Source of the DNA: Burkholderiaceae bacterium
Lineage (GTDB): Bacteria; Pseudomonadota; Gammaproteobacteria; Burkholderiales; Burkholderiaceae
Direction of reading: 5' to 3'
DNA length: 13,069 nucleotides
NCBI GenBank assembly: GCA_017998575.1
Contig: JAGOCV010000089.1
Location: 1-13,069 of the forward strand
The position numbers and the translations under genes were made by a program. Under the pieces are notes generated by a model. That model was not told where the DNA came from, searched no databases, and saw only the letters and a program-made list of their open reading frames with translations. This document shows, one piece after another, positions 1 to 6,670 of the stretch; positions within the stretch are counted from its first letter, which is position 1; the number at the start of each line of letters is the position of its first letter.

Positions 1-270
1 GGCTATGCCGGCCCCGAGGCCGCCGATGGCGGCCCGATCGCGGCGCTCGCCAACGGCGACGTCGTGCATATCGACGCCCGCCCGCAGGCGCTGTCGATCA
101 CGGTCGACCTGAGCGAGGCGGAAATCGCCGCCCGGCTGGAAAAACGTCAGGTAAACACGGGGGCGCGACTGGGCGGCCTGCTGGAAAAATACGCGGCCAC
201 GGTCCGGCCGAGCCACCAGGGCGCCGTCACCCATTCGGGTGCCGTCACCTGGCTGCGCGACGAGTCGTGA
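1..270 (+). CDS. IlvD/Edd-family dehydratase, C-terminal fragment
   Basis: Only the last 89 residues are visible; the gene begins outside the window. The fragment opens with GYAGPEAADGGPIA, which matches the conserved GHxxPEAxxGGPIA segment near the C-terminus of the IlvD/Edd family, followed by a GDVVHID segment and the E-x-x-A-R-L-E-K-R helix. Members are iron-sulfur dehydratases acting on dihydroxy acids or sugar acids. The ending (KYAATVRPSHQGAVTHSG, then a short acidic tail) differs clearly from the canonical IlvD at the other end of this window, so this is a paralog, probably a sugar-acid or other hydroxy-acid dehydratase. The Bug gene starts 35 bp downstream on the same strand, so the two are probably co-transcribed. 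The family is clear; the substrate cannot be read from this fragment. Confidence 0.85.
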   Translation, partial: GYAGPEAADGGPIAALANGDVVHIDARPQALSITVDLSEAEIAARLEKRQVNTGARLGGLLEKYAATVRPSHQGAVTHSGAVTWLRDES

Positions 271-291
271 CCGATCCGTTCACATCCTTCC

Positions 292-297
292 AGGAGA
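292..297 (+). promoter_or_regulatory. Ribosome binding site of the Bug-family gene
   Basis: AGGAGA lies 8 nt before the ATG at 306. It decides the start: a GTG at 267 in the same frame would overlap the stop of the upstream dehydratase but has no such site, and the ATG at 306 opens directly onto the signal peptide. Confidence 0.75.
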
Positions 298-305
298 CAT
301 CCGCC

Positions 306-1292
306 ATGACCTTGAACCGTCGCCATTTCGTCCAGACCGCCGGCGCCTCCGCGCTGCTGGCCAGCATCGGCCAGCACGCCTGGGCGCAAGCCAAACCCGA
401 AGTGGCCCGCATCATCACCGGCTTCGCGGCCGGCGGCACGTCCGACACGATCTGCCGCCGCGTGGCCACCAAGATTGCGCCCGACTACGCCAACACCGCC
501 GTGGTGGAAAACCGCACCGGCGCGGGCGGCCAGATCGCCGTGCAGTTCGTCAAGGGCGCGCCGGCCGACGGCGCCACCATCCTGCAGACGCCCACGTCGA
601 TCCTCACGATCTACCCGCACATCTACAAGAAGCTGCCGTACGAGCCGCTGGTGGATCTGGCGCCCGTGACCATCGGCTGCATCTTCGACTTCGGCTTCGC
701 CGTCGGCCCCTCGGTGCCCGCCAGCGTGAAGAACGTGCCCGAGTTCCTGGCCTGGGCCAAGGCCAATCCGGCCGGCGCCAACTTCGGCTCGCCGGCCGCG
801 GGCTCCACGCCCCACTTCCTGGGCGCGTTGGTCGGCAAGTCGGCCGGCGTCGAACTCAAGCACGCGGCGTACCGCGGCACGCAGCCGGCCATGCTGGACC
901 TGCTGGGCGGCAACATCTCGGCTGTGTCGGGCCCCATCGGCGACATCACGCAGCATCTGGCCAGCGGCAAAGTGCGCATCCTGGCCACCTCGGGCACCAA
1001 GCGCAACCGCTTCGCGCCCGACGTGCCCACGCTGCAGGAGCAGGGCATCAACATGGCGCACAGCGAGTGGTTCGCCTTCTTCGTGCCGGCAAAGACGCCG
1101 CAGGACGTCATCACGCGCCTCAATGCCTCGATGCGTGCCGCGCTGGCGCAGAAGGACGTGATCGACGGCCTGGGCACCTTCGGCCTCGAAGCCATGTCGT
1201 CCACCCCGGCCGAGCTGACCGATCTGATCAAGCGCGACACGGCCAAGTGGGCACCCATCGTCAAGGAAGTCGGCTTCACGGCTGAGGCCTGA
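306..1292 (+). CDS. Bug-family tripartite tricarboxylate-type substrate-binding protein
   Basis: A 328-residue periplasmic solute-binding protein of the Bug (TctC-like) family, which captures carboxylates and related solutes for TTT transporters. Residues 1-28 form an export signal with a twin-arginine-like motif (NRRHF, residues 4-8), a hydrophobic stretch and an AWA-Q cleavage site near 27/28. Family hallmarks are AAGGTSD near 41-47 in the first ligand loop, VVENRTGAGG at 67-76, GAPADGATIL at 85-93, and YRGTQPAMLDLLGG at 189-202. The length is normal for the family. No TctA or TctB membrane partner is visible. Such orphan Bug genes are very common in Burkholderiales and are usually linked to a neighbouring catabolic operon. 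It lies between the dehydratase and the aldolase and probably binds their substrate or a precursor. The ligand is unknown. Confidence 0.93.
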   Translation: MTLNRRHFVQTAGASALLASIGQHAWAQAKPEVARIITGFAAGGTSDTICRRVATKIAPDYANTAVVENRTGAGGQIAVQFVKGAPADGATILQTPTSILTIYPHIYKKLPYEPLVDLAPVTIGCIFDFGFAVGPSVPASVKNVPEFLAWAKANPAGANFGSPAAGSTPHFLGALVGKSAGVELKHAAYRGTQPAMLDLLGGNISAVSGPIGDITQHLASGKVRILATSGTKRNRFAPDVPTLQEQGINMAHSEWFAFFVPAKTPQDVITRLNASMRAALAQKDVIDGLGTFGLEAMSSTPAELTDLIKRDTAKWAPIVKEVGFTAEA

Positions 1293-1300
1293 CGCGCCTG

Positions 1301-1318
1301 CCCGCGCGGGGCCGCGGG
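1301..1318 (+). other. GC-rich inverted repeat between Bug and aldolase genes
   Basis: CCCGCG at 1301-1306 pairs with CGCGGG at 1313-1318 around a 6-nt loop, starting 8 nt after the Bug stop codon. No T-run follows, so it is not a classic terminator. Inside an operon such a hairpin could stabilise the upstream mRNA segment, which would fit high expression of a binding protein. It may also be chance in GC-rich DNA. Confidence 0.3.
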
Positions 1319-1349
1319 TGGGTGAGCAACAGTTCAACGCAAGGAAAAC

Positions 1350-2138
1350 ATGAACACCACCCACCCCACGCTTTCTGCCCTCGTCCACCCCAACCTCCAT
1401 CCCGACGAGCGCGCCGCGCGCGTGCAGCTGGCGGCGTGCTACCGCGTGTTCGCGATGCTGGGCTGGACGGAGATGATCTACAACCACATCACGGTGCGCC
1501 TGCCCGAGAGCGTGACGGGCGGCGAGAAGCACTTCCTCATCAACCCGTTCGGACTGCACTACAGCGAGGTGACGGCCAGCAACCTGGTCAAGATCGACCT
1601 CAAGGGCAACGTCCTCGACGGCTCGCCGCATCCGGTCAACCCGGCCGGCTTCACGGTGCATGCAGCCATCCACGACGGCTTGCCCGGCGCGCACTGCGTG
1701 ATGCACACCCATACCACGGCCGGCGTGGCCGTGGCCTGCGTGCAGGGCGGCCTGCAGCAGAGCAACTTCTACACCGCGCAGCTGCACGGCATGGTGGCGT
1801 ACCACGACTTCGAGGGCATCACCATCCATGCCGACGAGGGCCCGCGCCTGCTCAGGAGCATCGGCGACCGCAACGCCGTGATCCTGCGCAACCACGGCCT
1901 GCTGGCCTGGGGCGAGACGCTACCGCAGACTTTCGCCATCCTCTGGACGCTGCAGCGCGCGTGCGAGATCCAGCTCGCCACGCTGTCGATGGGCCCGGCC
2001 ATCCCGGTGACCGAAGACGTGGCGCAGAAGTGCACGCGCGACGCGCTGCAGTTCAATCCCAATCACGGCGCGGGCCAGGACGTGTTCGACGCCCTGGTAC
2101 GCCAGGTCAACCGAATCGACAGCAGTTATCAACAGTGA
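1350..2138 (+). CDS. Class II aldolase/adducin-family protein
   Basis: A 262-residue protein spanning one full class II aldolase/adducin domain. Family enzymes use a zinc ion to cleave or decarboxylate sugar phosphates and hydroxy acids. Visible zinc ligands are H119 and H121 (VMHTHTTAG) and H182 (RNHGLLAWGE). The early NHITVR motif (45-50) is also typical. The position matching the catalytic glutamate of fuculose-phosphate aldolase (SSEWRFH) reads PAGFTVH here. I align that glutamate with G100, so classical fuculose-type chemistry is uncertain. The start at 1350 has AAGGAA 3 nt upstream (1341-1346). The stop overlaps the GTG start of the next gene by 4 bp, which implies translational coupling. 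It could be an aldolase, a decarboxylase or an epimerase; only the family is secure. Confidence 0.9.
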   Translation: MNTTHPTLSALVHPNLHPDERAARVQLAACYRVFAMLGWTEMIYNHITVRLPESVTGGEKHFLINPFGLHYSEVTASNLVKIDLKGNVLDGSPHPVNPAGFTVHAAIHDGLPGAHCVMHTHTTAGVAVACVQGGLQQSNFYTAQLHGMVAYHDFEGITIHADEGPRLLRSIGDRNAVILRNHGLLAWGETLPQTFAILWTLQRACEIQLATLSMGPAIPVTEDVAQKCTRDALQFNPNHGAGQDVFDALVRQVNRIDSSYQQ

Positions 2139-3109
2139 AGACATGCATCTACGGCGCCGGGGCCATCGGCGGATGGCTGGGCGTGCGCCTGGCCCAGGCC
2201 GGCGCTGAACTCTCCGTCGTGGCGCGCGGCGCCACGCTTGAAGCGATCGGGCAGCACGGCCTGCGCCTGGACATGGAAGGCGCGGTACACACCGTGCGTC
2301 CGCAGGTGTCGCAGGATCCGGCGGCGCTGGGCAAGCAGGATCTGGTCATCGTCGCCGTGAAGGCGCCGGCCATGGCGCAGGTGGCGCAGGCCATCGCGCC
2401 GCTGGTGGGGCCGGGCACCGTCGTGCTCACCGCGATGAACGGCGTGCCCTGGTGGTTCCTGCAGGGCTTCGGCGGCGAGTACGCCGGCCGGCCGCTGGCC
2501 TCGGTCGATCCGCAGGGCACCATCGCGGCGGCCATCGCGGCACCGCACGTGGTGGGTGGCGTGGTGCACGCGAGCTGCGCCATGCATTCGCCCGGATTCG
2601 TGCAGCACCACTTCGGCAAGAAGCTCATCCTGGGCGAGCCTTCGGGCGGCGTGTCGGGGCGCGTGCGGCGCATCGGCGCGCTGCTGGAGCGCGGCGGCGT
2701 GGAAGTGCAGTACTCGGAGCAGATCCAGAAAGACGTCTGGTACAAGCTCTGGGGCAACATGACCATGAACCCGCTGAGCGCCATCACCGGCGCCACCTCG
2801 GACCGGGTGCTGGCCGATCCGCTGGTGCGCGGCTTCGCCTCGAGCGTGATGCTGGAAGCGCGCGAGATCGGCGCACGGCTGGGCATCCCGATCGCCGACG
2901 CGCCTGACGATCGCCACAAGATCACCGCGAAGCTCGGCGCCTTCAAGACTTCGATGCTCCAGGACGTGGAAGCCGGCCGGCCGGTGGAACTCGACGCGCT
3001 GGTGGGCGCCGTGCGCGAGCTGGGCAGCGTAACCGGCGTGCCCACGCCGCAGACCGACATCCTGTACGGACTGGCGCGGCTGCACGCGCAGATGCGCGGC
3101 CTGTACTGA
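2135..3109 (+). CDS. PanE/ApbA-family 2-dehydropantoate 2-reductase-like protein
   Basis: A 324-residue NAD(P)H-dependent reductase of the ketopantoate reductase family. GAGAIGG at 7-13 is the Rossmann nucleotide loop, and R31 sits where NADPH-using members contact the 2'-phosphate. The active-site equivalents are present: N102 (AMNG), K204 (YKLWGN), S273 (SMLQD) and E285 (RPVELDAL). The GTG start is chosen because it overlaps the aldolase TGA and leads straight into the Rossmann strand; it has no clear ribosome site of its own. The protein is about 20 residues longer than E. coli PanE and carries an NGVPWWFL segment near 102-109. From memory, that feature marks a PanE-like subgroup found in catabolic operons rather than in pantothenate synthesis. 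I therefore infer oxidation or reduction of a 2-keto/2-hydroxy acid linked to the aldolase, and do not assign panE. Confidence 0.88.
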   Translation: MKTCIYGAGAIGGWLGVRLAQAGAELSVVARGATLEAIGQHGLRLDMEGAVHTVRPQVSQDPAALGKQDLVIVAVKAPAMAQVAQAIAPLVGPGTVVLTAMNGVPWWFLQGFGGEYAGRPLASVDPQGTIAAAIAAPHVVGGVVHASCAMHSPGFVQHHFGKKLILGEPSGGVSGRVRRIGALLERGGVEVQYSEQIQKDVWYKLWGNMTMNPLSAITGATSDRVLADPLVRGFASSVMLEAREIGARLGIPIADAPDDRHKITAKLGAFKTSMLQDVEAGRPVELDALVGAVRELGSVTGVPTPQTDILYGLARLHAQMRGLY

Positions 3110-3153
3110 ACGCCCGGGCGGTTGGCGGCCCTGCGCGCCCGCCGCGCACGGGC

Positions 3154-3159
3154 CACAAT
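3154..3159 (+). promoter_or_regulatory. Candidate -10 element for a leaderless transcript
   Basis: CACAAT sits 6 nt before the ATG at 3166 and no ribosome-binding sequence precedes that ATG. A -10 box at this distance would put the transcription start at or next to the A of the start codon, giving a leaderless mRNA. No convincing -35 box lies 16-18 nt upstream, so this is only a candidate. Confidence 0.35.
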
Positions 3160-3165
3160 CGCCGC

Positions 3166-4071
3166 ATGACTTCGCCCACGCGCGCCCTCTCGGGCACCGC
3201 CTTCGCCACGTTGCTGCTGATCGCCCTGCTGATGGGCTCCAACCACGTGGCGGCGCGCTTCGCCTTCAACCACGGCACCGACGTCGCCACCGCCGTCACC
3301 GTGCGCAGCCTCGCCATCGTCGCCGTGATGGCCCTGTTGATCGGGGTGCAGCGCGTGCCGCTCGTCCTGAGCGCGCGGCACAAGCGCGCCCTGCCCTTCA
3401 TCGGCCTGCTGGTGGGCGCGCAGAGCCTGTGCCTGTATTCGGCCGTGGCGCGCATCCCGGTGGCGCTGGCGCTGCTGGCCTTCAACAGTTACCCGATCTG
3501 GGCCGCGCTGTTCGACTGGCTGGTGTACCGCCGCCGGCCCGAGCGCGCGGCCGTGCTGGCCATGCCCGTGATCCTGGCCGGACTGGCGCTGGCACTGGAT
3601 GTGTCGGGCGCCGCGTCGGGCCTGGGCGCGGCCGGGCAATGGCAGCGCATCGGCGTGGGCGTAGGCTTCGCCGTGGCGGGCGCGATGCTGTTCGCGCTGG
3701 CGCTGGTGTTCACGCAGCACGAAACGCAGGGGCTGGACGGCCGTCTCCGCACGGCCGCCACGATGCTCGTGGCGGGCGCCGTGGCGCTGGCCATGGTGGC
3801 GTCGCAGGGAGGCTTCCATTTCCCGCAGGCCCCCGCCGGCTGGTGGGGTCTGGCCGGCCTCACATTGTTCTTCGGCACAGGCTTCACCCTGATGTTCACC
3901 GTGCTGCCGCGCCTGGGCGTGGGCAGCAACACGGCGATCATGAACGTGGAGCCCGTCTTCGCCCTCGTGCTCGCCTGGCTGATCCTGGGCCAGGCGATCG
4001 CGCCGGTGCAGGTGGCGGGCGCACTGCTGGTGGTGGGAACGGTGGTGGCACTGGGCCTGCGCAAGAAGTAG
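3166..4071 (+). CDS. EamA/DMT-family transporter
   Basis: A 301-residue integral inner-membrane protein of the drug/metabolite transporter superfamily with two EamA repeats, about ten predicted membrane helices in all. The first repeat covers roughly residues 12-145 and the second 163-298. Evidence includes the long hydrophobic stretches at 13-24, 49-60, 78-92, 165-182, 200-213, 227-247 and 283-297. The late segment NVEPVFALVLAWLILGQ (260-276) is a strong EamA signature. Known members export amino acids, metabolites or drugs, and the substrate cannot be read here. The preceding gene ends 56 bp upstream, and the start appears leaderless (see 3154-3159), so it is probably an independent unit. 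It converges on alr with only 6 bp between the stops. Confidence 0.92.
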   Translation: MTSPTRALSGTAFATLLLIALLMGSNHVAARFAFNHGTDVATAVTVRSLAIVAVMALLIGVQRVPLVLSARHKRALPFIGLLVGAQSLCLYSAVARIPVALALLAFNSYPIWAALFDWLVYRRRPERAAVLAMPVILAGLALALDVSGAASGLGAAGQWQRIGVGVGFAVAGAMLFALALVFTQHETQGLDGRLRTAATMLVAGAVALAMVASQGGFHFPQAPAGWWGLAGLTLFFGTGFTLMFTVLPRLGVGSNTAIMNVEPVFALVLAWLILGQAIAPVQVAGALLVVGTVVALGLRKK

Positions 4072-4077
4072 GCTCCG

Positions 4078-5184
4078 TCAGTCGACGGCCACCGCCACGC
4101 GTGGCGCCACCGCGCACATCAACTCGTAGCCCACCGTGCCGCCGGCCTGCGCCACTTCGTCGATGGGCAACACCGCCCCGCCCGGCCCGCGCCCCCACAG
4201 CGTGACCGGCGTGCCCACGCCAGCCTGCGGCACGGGCGTCAGATCCACGGTGATCATGTCCATGCTCACGCGGCCCACCATGCGCGTGGACACGCCATCC
4301 ACCAGCACCGGCGTGCCGGTGCTGCAGTGGCGCGGATAACCATCGGCATAGCCGCAGGCGACCACGCCGATGGTGAGCGGCCCCTCGGCCGTGAAGGTGG
4401 AGCCATAGCCCACCGTGTCGCCCGCCTTGAGGTGCTGGATGCCGATGACGCGGCTGGACAGCGTCATGGTCGGCTCCAGGCCCCAGTGCGCGGCCGAGTG
4501 CTCGGGAAAGTCGGGCGCGCTGCCGTACATGAGGATGCCGGCGCGTACCCAGTCGGAACGCAGTGCAGCCGCCGACTCCAGCCCCGCCGTGTGGCGCAGC
4601 ATGGCGGCGCTGTTGGACAGCGAGCGCTCGCCCGGCAGGCCGTCCGTGGTGGTGTTGAACACCTGCAACTGGTGCGCGATGCCACGCGGGGAATCGGCGT
4701 CGCTGAAGTGCGTCATGAACGAGATCTCGTCCACCTGCGGCAGTGCGTTGAGCCGGGCCCACGCGGCGCGGTAGCGCGCCGGCGGGAAGCCCAGCCGGTT
4801 CATGCCCGAATTCATCTTCAGGAAGACGCGGTGCGGCTGGTGCGTCTTGTGGGCCGCGAGCATGTCGATCTGCTCATCGCAATGCACGGCATGCCACAGG
4901 CCCAGGCGCGAGCACAGTTCGAGATCGCGCGACTCGAACACCCCCTCCAGCAGCAGGATCGGGCCTCGCCATCCCAGCGCGCGCACGCGCTCGGCCTCGG
5001 CCAGGTCGAGCAGCGCGAAGCCGTCGGCAGCACGCAGCCCGTCGAAGGCGCGCTCGATTCCATGGCCATAGGCATTGGCCTTGACGACCGCCCACACGCG
5101 GGCATCGGGCGCGGCGCGCTGTGCGCGCTGCAGGTTGTGCTGAAGGCCCTGGGGGTGGATCGTGGCAAGAATCGGACGTGGCAT
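4078..5184 (-). CDS. alr: Alanine racemase
   Basis: A 368-residue PLP enzyme that interconverts L- and D-alanine in the cytoplasm, supplying D-alanine for peptidoglycan. The PLP lysine is K35 in [12 protein letters not shown], and the second catalytic base is Y260 in [22 protein letters not shown], the [10 protein letters not shown] segment and the ending [11 protein letters not shown] are all standard. The N-terminal TIM barrel and C-terminal beta domain are complete and the length is normal. The frame stays open up to 5283, but the extra 33 residues look non-conserved, and [11 protein letters not shown] beginning at 5184 matches family starts. No clear Shine-Dalgarno precedes it. It is divergent from lplT. 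There is no dadA neighbour, so I prefer the biosynthetic alr over catabolic dadX. Confidence 0.96.
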   Translation of the reverse strand: MPRPILATIHPQGLQHNLQRAQRAAPDARVWAVVKANAYGHGIERAFDGLRAADGFALLDLAEAERVRALGWRGPILLLEGVFESRDLELCSRLGLWHAVHCDEQIDMLAAHKTHQPHRVFLKMNSGMNRLGFPPARYRAAWARLNALPQVDEISFMTHFSDADSPRGIAHQLQVFNTTTDGLPGERSLSNSAAMLRHTAGLESAAALRSDWVRAGILMYGSAPDFPEHSAAHWGLEPTMTLSSRVIGIQHLKAGDTVGYGSTFTAEGPLTIGVVACGYADGYPRHCSTGTPVLVDGVSTRMVGRVSMDMITVDLTPVPQAGVGTPVTLWGRGPGGAVLPIDEVAQAGGTVGYELMCAVAPRVAVAVD

Positions 5185-5344
5185 GAAAAAGACCGGAACA
5201 GGCCGGGCAGACGCGGGGAATTCCGGGATTTTGGCACCGGGCCGCATGCTATAACCCGCTGTGCCCCTGGAGACCCGTTCCATCCTGAATCAGCCGTCAG
5301 CCTGACTGAACGGCCTGCCTGCCTCCACTTCCCCCGCCCCCTCG
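5185..5344. promoter_or_regulatory. Divergent promoter region between alr and lplT
   Basis: This 160-bp gap must hold the promoters of both divergent genes. The only AT-rich patch is around 5226-5256. On the + strand GCTATAACC contains TATAAC (5250-5255), a good -10 candidate for lplT with a leader of about 85 nt. On the - strand the overlapping TATAGC (5253-5248) could serve alr, with a leader of about 57 nt. No well-spaced -35 box accompanies either; TTGGCA at 5231-5236 is only 13 nt from the + strand -10. If both are used, RNA polymerase could not occupy both at once. Confidence 0.4.
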
Positions 5345-6628
5345 ATGAAGCGCGGTTTCTACACCATCATGTCAGCGCAGTTCTGCTCGTCGCTGGCAGA
5401 CAACGCGATCTTCATCGCCGCCATCGAACTGCTGCGCACCGGCGGTGCCCCCGACTGGCAACGCGCCGCGCTGGTGCCGATGTTTGCTTTGTTCTACGTG
5501 GTGCTGGCGCCGTTCGTGGGGGCCTTCGCCGACGCCTTGCCCAAGGGCAAGGTGATGTTCGTGAGCAACTTCATCAAGGTGTTCGGCTGCCTGATGATGC
5601 TGTTCGGCTCGCACCCGCTGCTGGCCTACGCCATCGTCGGCCTGGGTGCCGCCGCATATTCGCCGGCCAAGTACGGCATCCTGACCGAGCTGCTGCCGCC
5701 TTCGCAACTGGTCAAGGCCAACGGCTGGATCGAGGGGCTCACCATCGGCTCCATCATCCTCGGGGTGCTGCTGGGTGGGCAACTGGTGGGGCGCCACGTG
5801 TCCGACCGGCTGCTGTCGATCGACCTGCCTTTCATCGACACCGGCATCGACACCCCGGCCGAAGCCGCCATCTGCGTGCTGATCTTCGTGTACCTGCTGG
5901 CCGCGTGGTTCAACACCCGCATTCCGCACACCGGCGTCGAGATGCGGCCCATGCCGAAGAACCCGCTGGAGATGCTGCCCGACTTCTGGAGCTGCAACTC
6001 GCGCCTGTGGAAGGACAAGCTGGGCCAGATCTCGCTGGCCACCACCACGCTGTTCTGGGGCGTCTCGGGCAACCTGCGCTACATCGTGCTGGCCTGGGCC
6101 GCCGCCGCTCTGGGCTACAGCACCACGCAGGCATCGTCGCTGGTGGGCGTGGTCGCCATCGGCACCGCCGTGGGCGCCGTGGTCGCATCGATGAAGATGA
6201 AGCTCGACATGGCCACGCGCGTGATTCCGCTGGGCATCGGCATGGGCCTTCTGGTCATCCTGATGAACTTCATCGACAACGTCTGGATGGCCGCGCCGTT
6301 CCTGATCCTGCTGGGGGGCCTGGGCGGCTTCCTGGTGGTGCCGATGAATGCGCTGCTGCAGCACCGCGGCCACAACCTCATGGGCGCGGGCCGCTCCATC
6401 GCCGTGCAGAACTTCAACGAGCAGGCCTGCATCCTGGGCCTGGGCGCGTTCTACAGCCTCTCCACCGGCCTGGGCCTGTCGGCCTTCGGCGCCATCACCG
6501 CGTTCGGCCTGGTGGTGGCCGGCTTCATGTGGATCATCCAGCGCTGGCACGCGCACAATGTGATCCGCCACCGCGCCGAAGTGGACCATCTGCTGGCCAT
6601 CGCGCGCAGCGACACGCACCACCACTGA
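5345..6628 (+). CDS. lplT: Lysophospholipid transporter LplT (MFS)
   Basis: A 427-residue major facilitator with about twelve predicted membrane helices, matching the inner-membrane transporter LplT. In E. coli, LplT flips lysophospholipids from the outer to the inner leaflet for re-acylation. The N-terminus (MKRGFYTIMSAQF, then SSLADNA) aligns with the first helix of E. coli LplT, and D19 falls on its conserved SAFGDNA aspartate. AAAYSPAKYGILTELLPP (residues 101-118) and the PMNALLQHRGH segment near 334-344 are characteristic. The start at 5345 has no visible Shine-Dalgarno, but the helix alignment supports it. The partner acyltransferase Aas, adjacent or fused in many species, is not in the window. 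A histidine-rich tail ends the protein. The gene is divergent from alr and may be co-transcribed with the peroxidase 42 bp downstream. Confidence 0.93.
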   Translation: MKRGFYTIMSAQFCSSLADNAIFIAAIELLRTGGAPDWQRAALVPMFALFYVVLAPFVGAFADALPKGKVMFVSNFIKVFGCLMMLFGSHPLLAYAIVGLGAAAYSPAKYGILTELLPPSQLVKANGWIEGLTIGSIILGVLLGGQLVGRHVSDRLLSIDLPFIDTGIDTPAEAAICVLIFVYLLAAWFNTRIPHTGVEMRPMPKNPLEMLPDFWSCNSRLWKDKLGQISLATTTLFWGVSGNLRYIVLAWAAAALGYSTTQASSLVGVVAIGTAVGAVVASMKMKLDMATRVIPLGIGMGLLVILMNFIDNVWMAAPFLILLGGLGGFLVVPMNALLQHRGHNLMGAGRSIAVQNFNEQACILGLGAFYSLSTGLGLSAFGAITAFGLVVAGFMWIIQRWHAHNVIRHRAEVDHLLAIARSDTHHH

Positions 6629-6647
6629 GGCCGCCCGTCAGGCGGCC
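6629..6647 (+). terminator. Hairpin after lplT without T-run
   Basis: GGCCGCC (6629-6635) and GGCGGCC (6641-6647) form a perfect 7-bp stem around the loop CGTCA, starting directly after the lplT stop. No T-run follows, so termination would be weak; it may be an attenuator or mRNA-stabilising hairpin before the peroxidase gene. Confidence 0.4.
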
Positions 6648-6659
6648 ACCGGACACACC

Positions 6660-6664
6660 AGGAG
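6660..6664 (+). promoter_or_regulatory. Ribosome binding site of the peroxidase gene
   Basis: AGGAG lies 6 nt before the ATG at 6671. It is one of the few textbook Shine-Dalgarno sites in the window and fixes the peroxidase start. Confidence 0.7.
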
Positions 6665-6670
6665 CCCGCC

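Noticed and set aside
147..1895. Open frame of 582 codons on the - strand across the Bug and aldolase genes
   Set aside because: It is antisense to two well-supported genes and rich in R, A, G, H and V with no recognisable motif. Long antisense frames are expected in GC-rich coding DNA.
1322..2134. N-terminal extension of the PanE-like frame back to 1322
   Set aside because: The extra 271 residues mirror the aldolase gene in another frame and are proline- and arginine-rich. The conserved protein begins at the GTG at 2135.
2149..3819. Open frame of 556 codons on the - strand opposite the PanE-like and EamA genes
   Set aside because: It runs antisense across two clear genes and has low-complexity composition with no domain signature.
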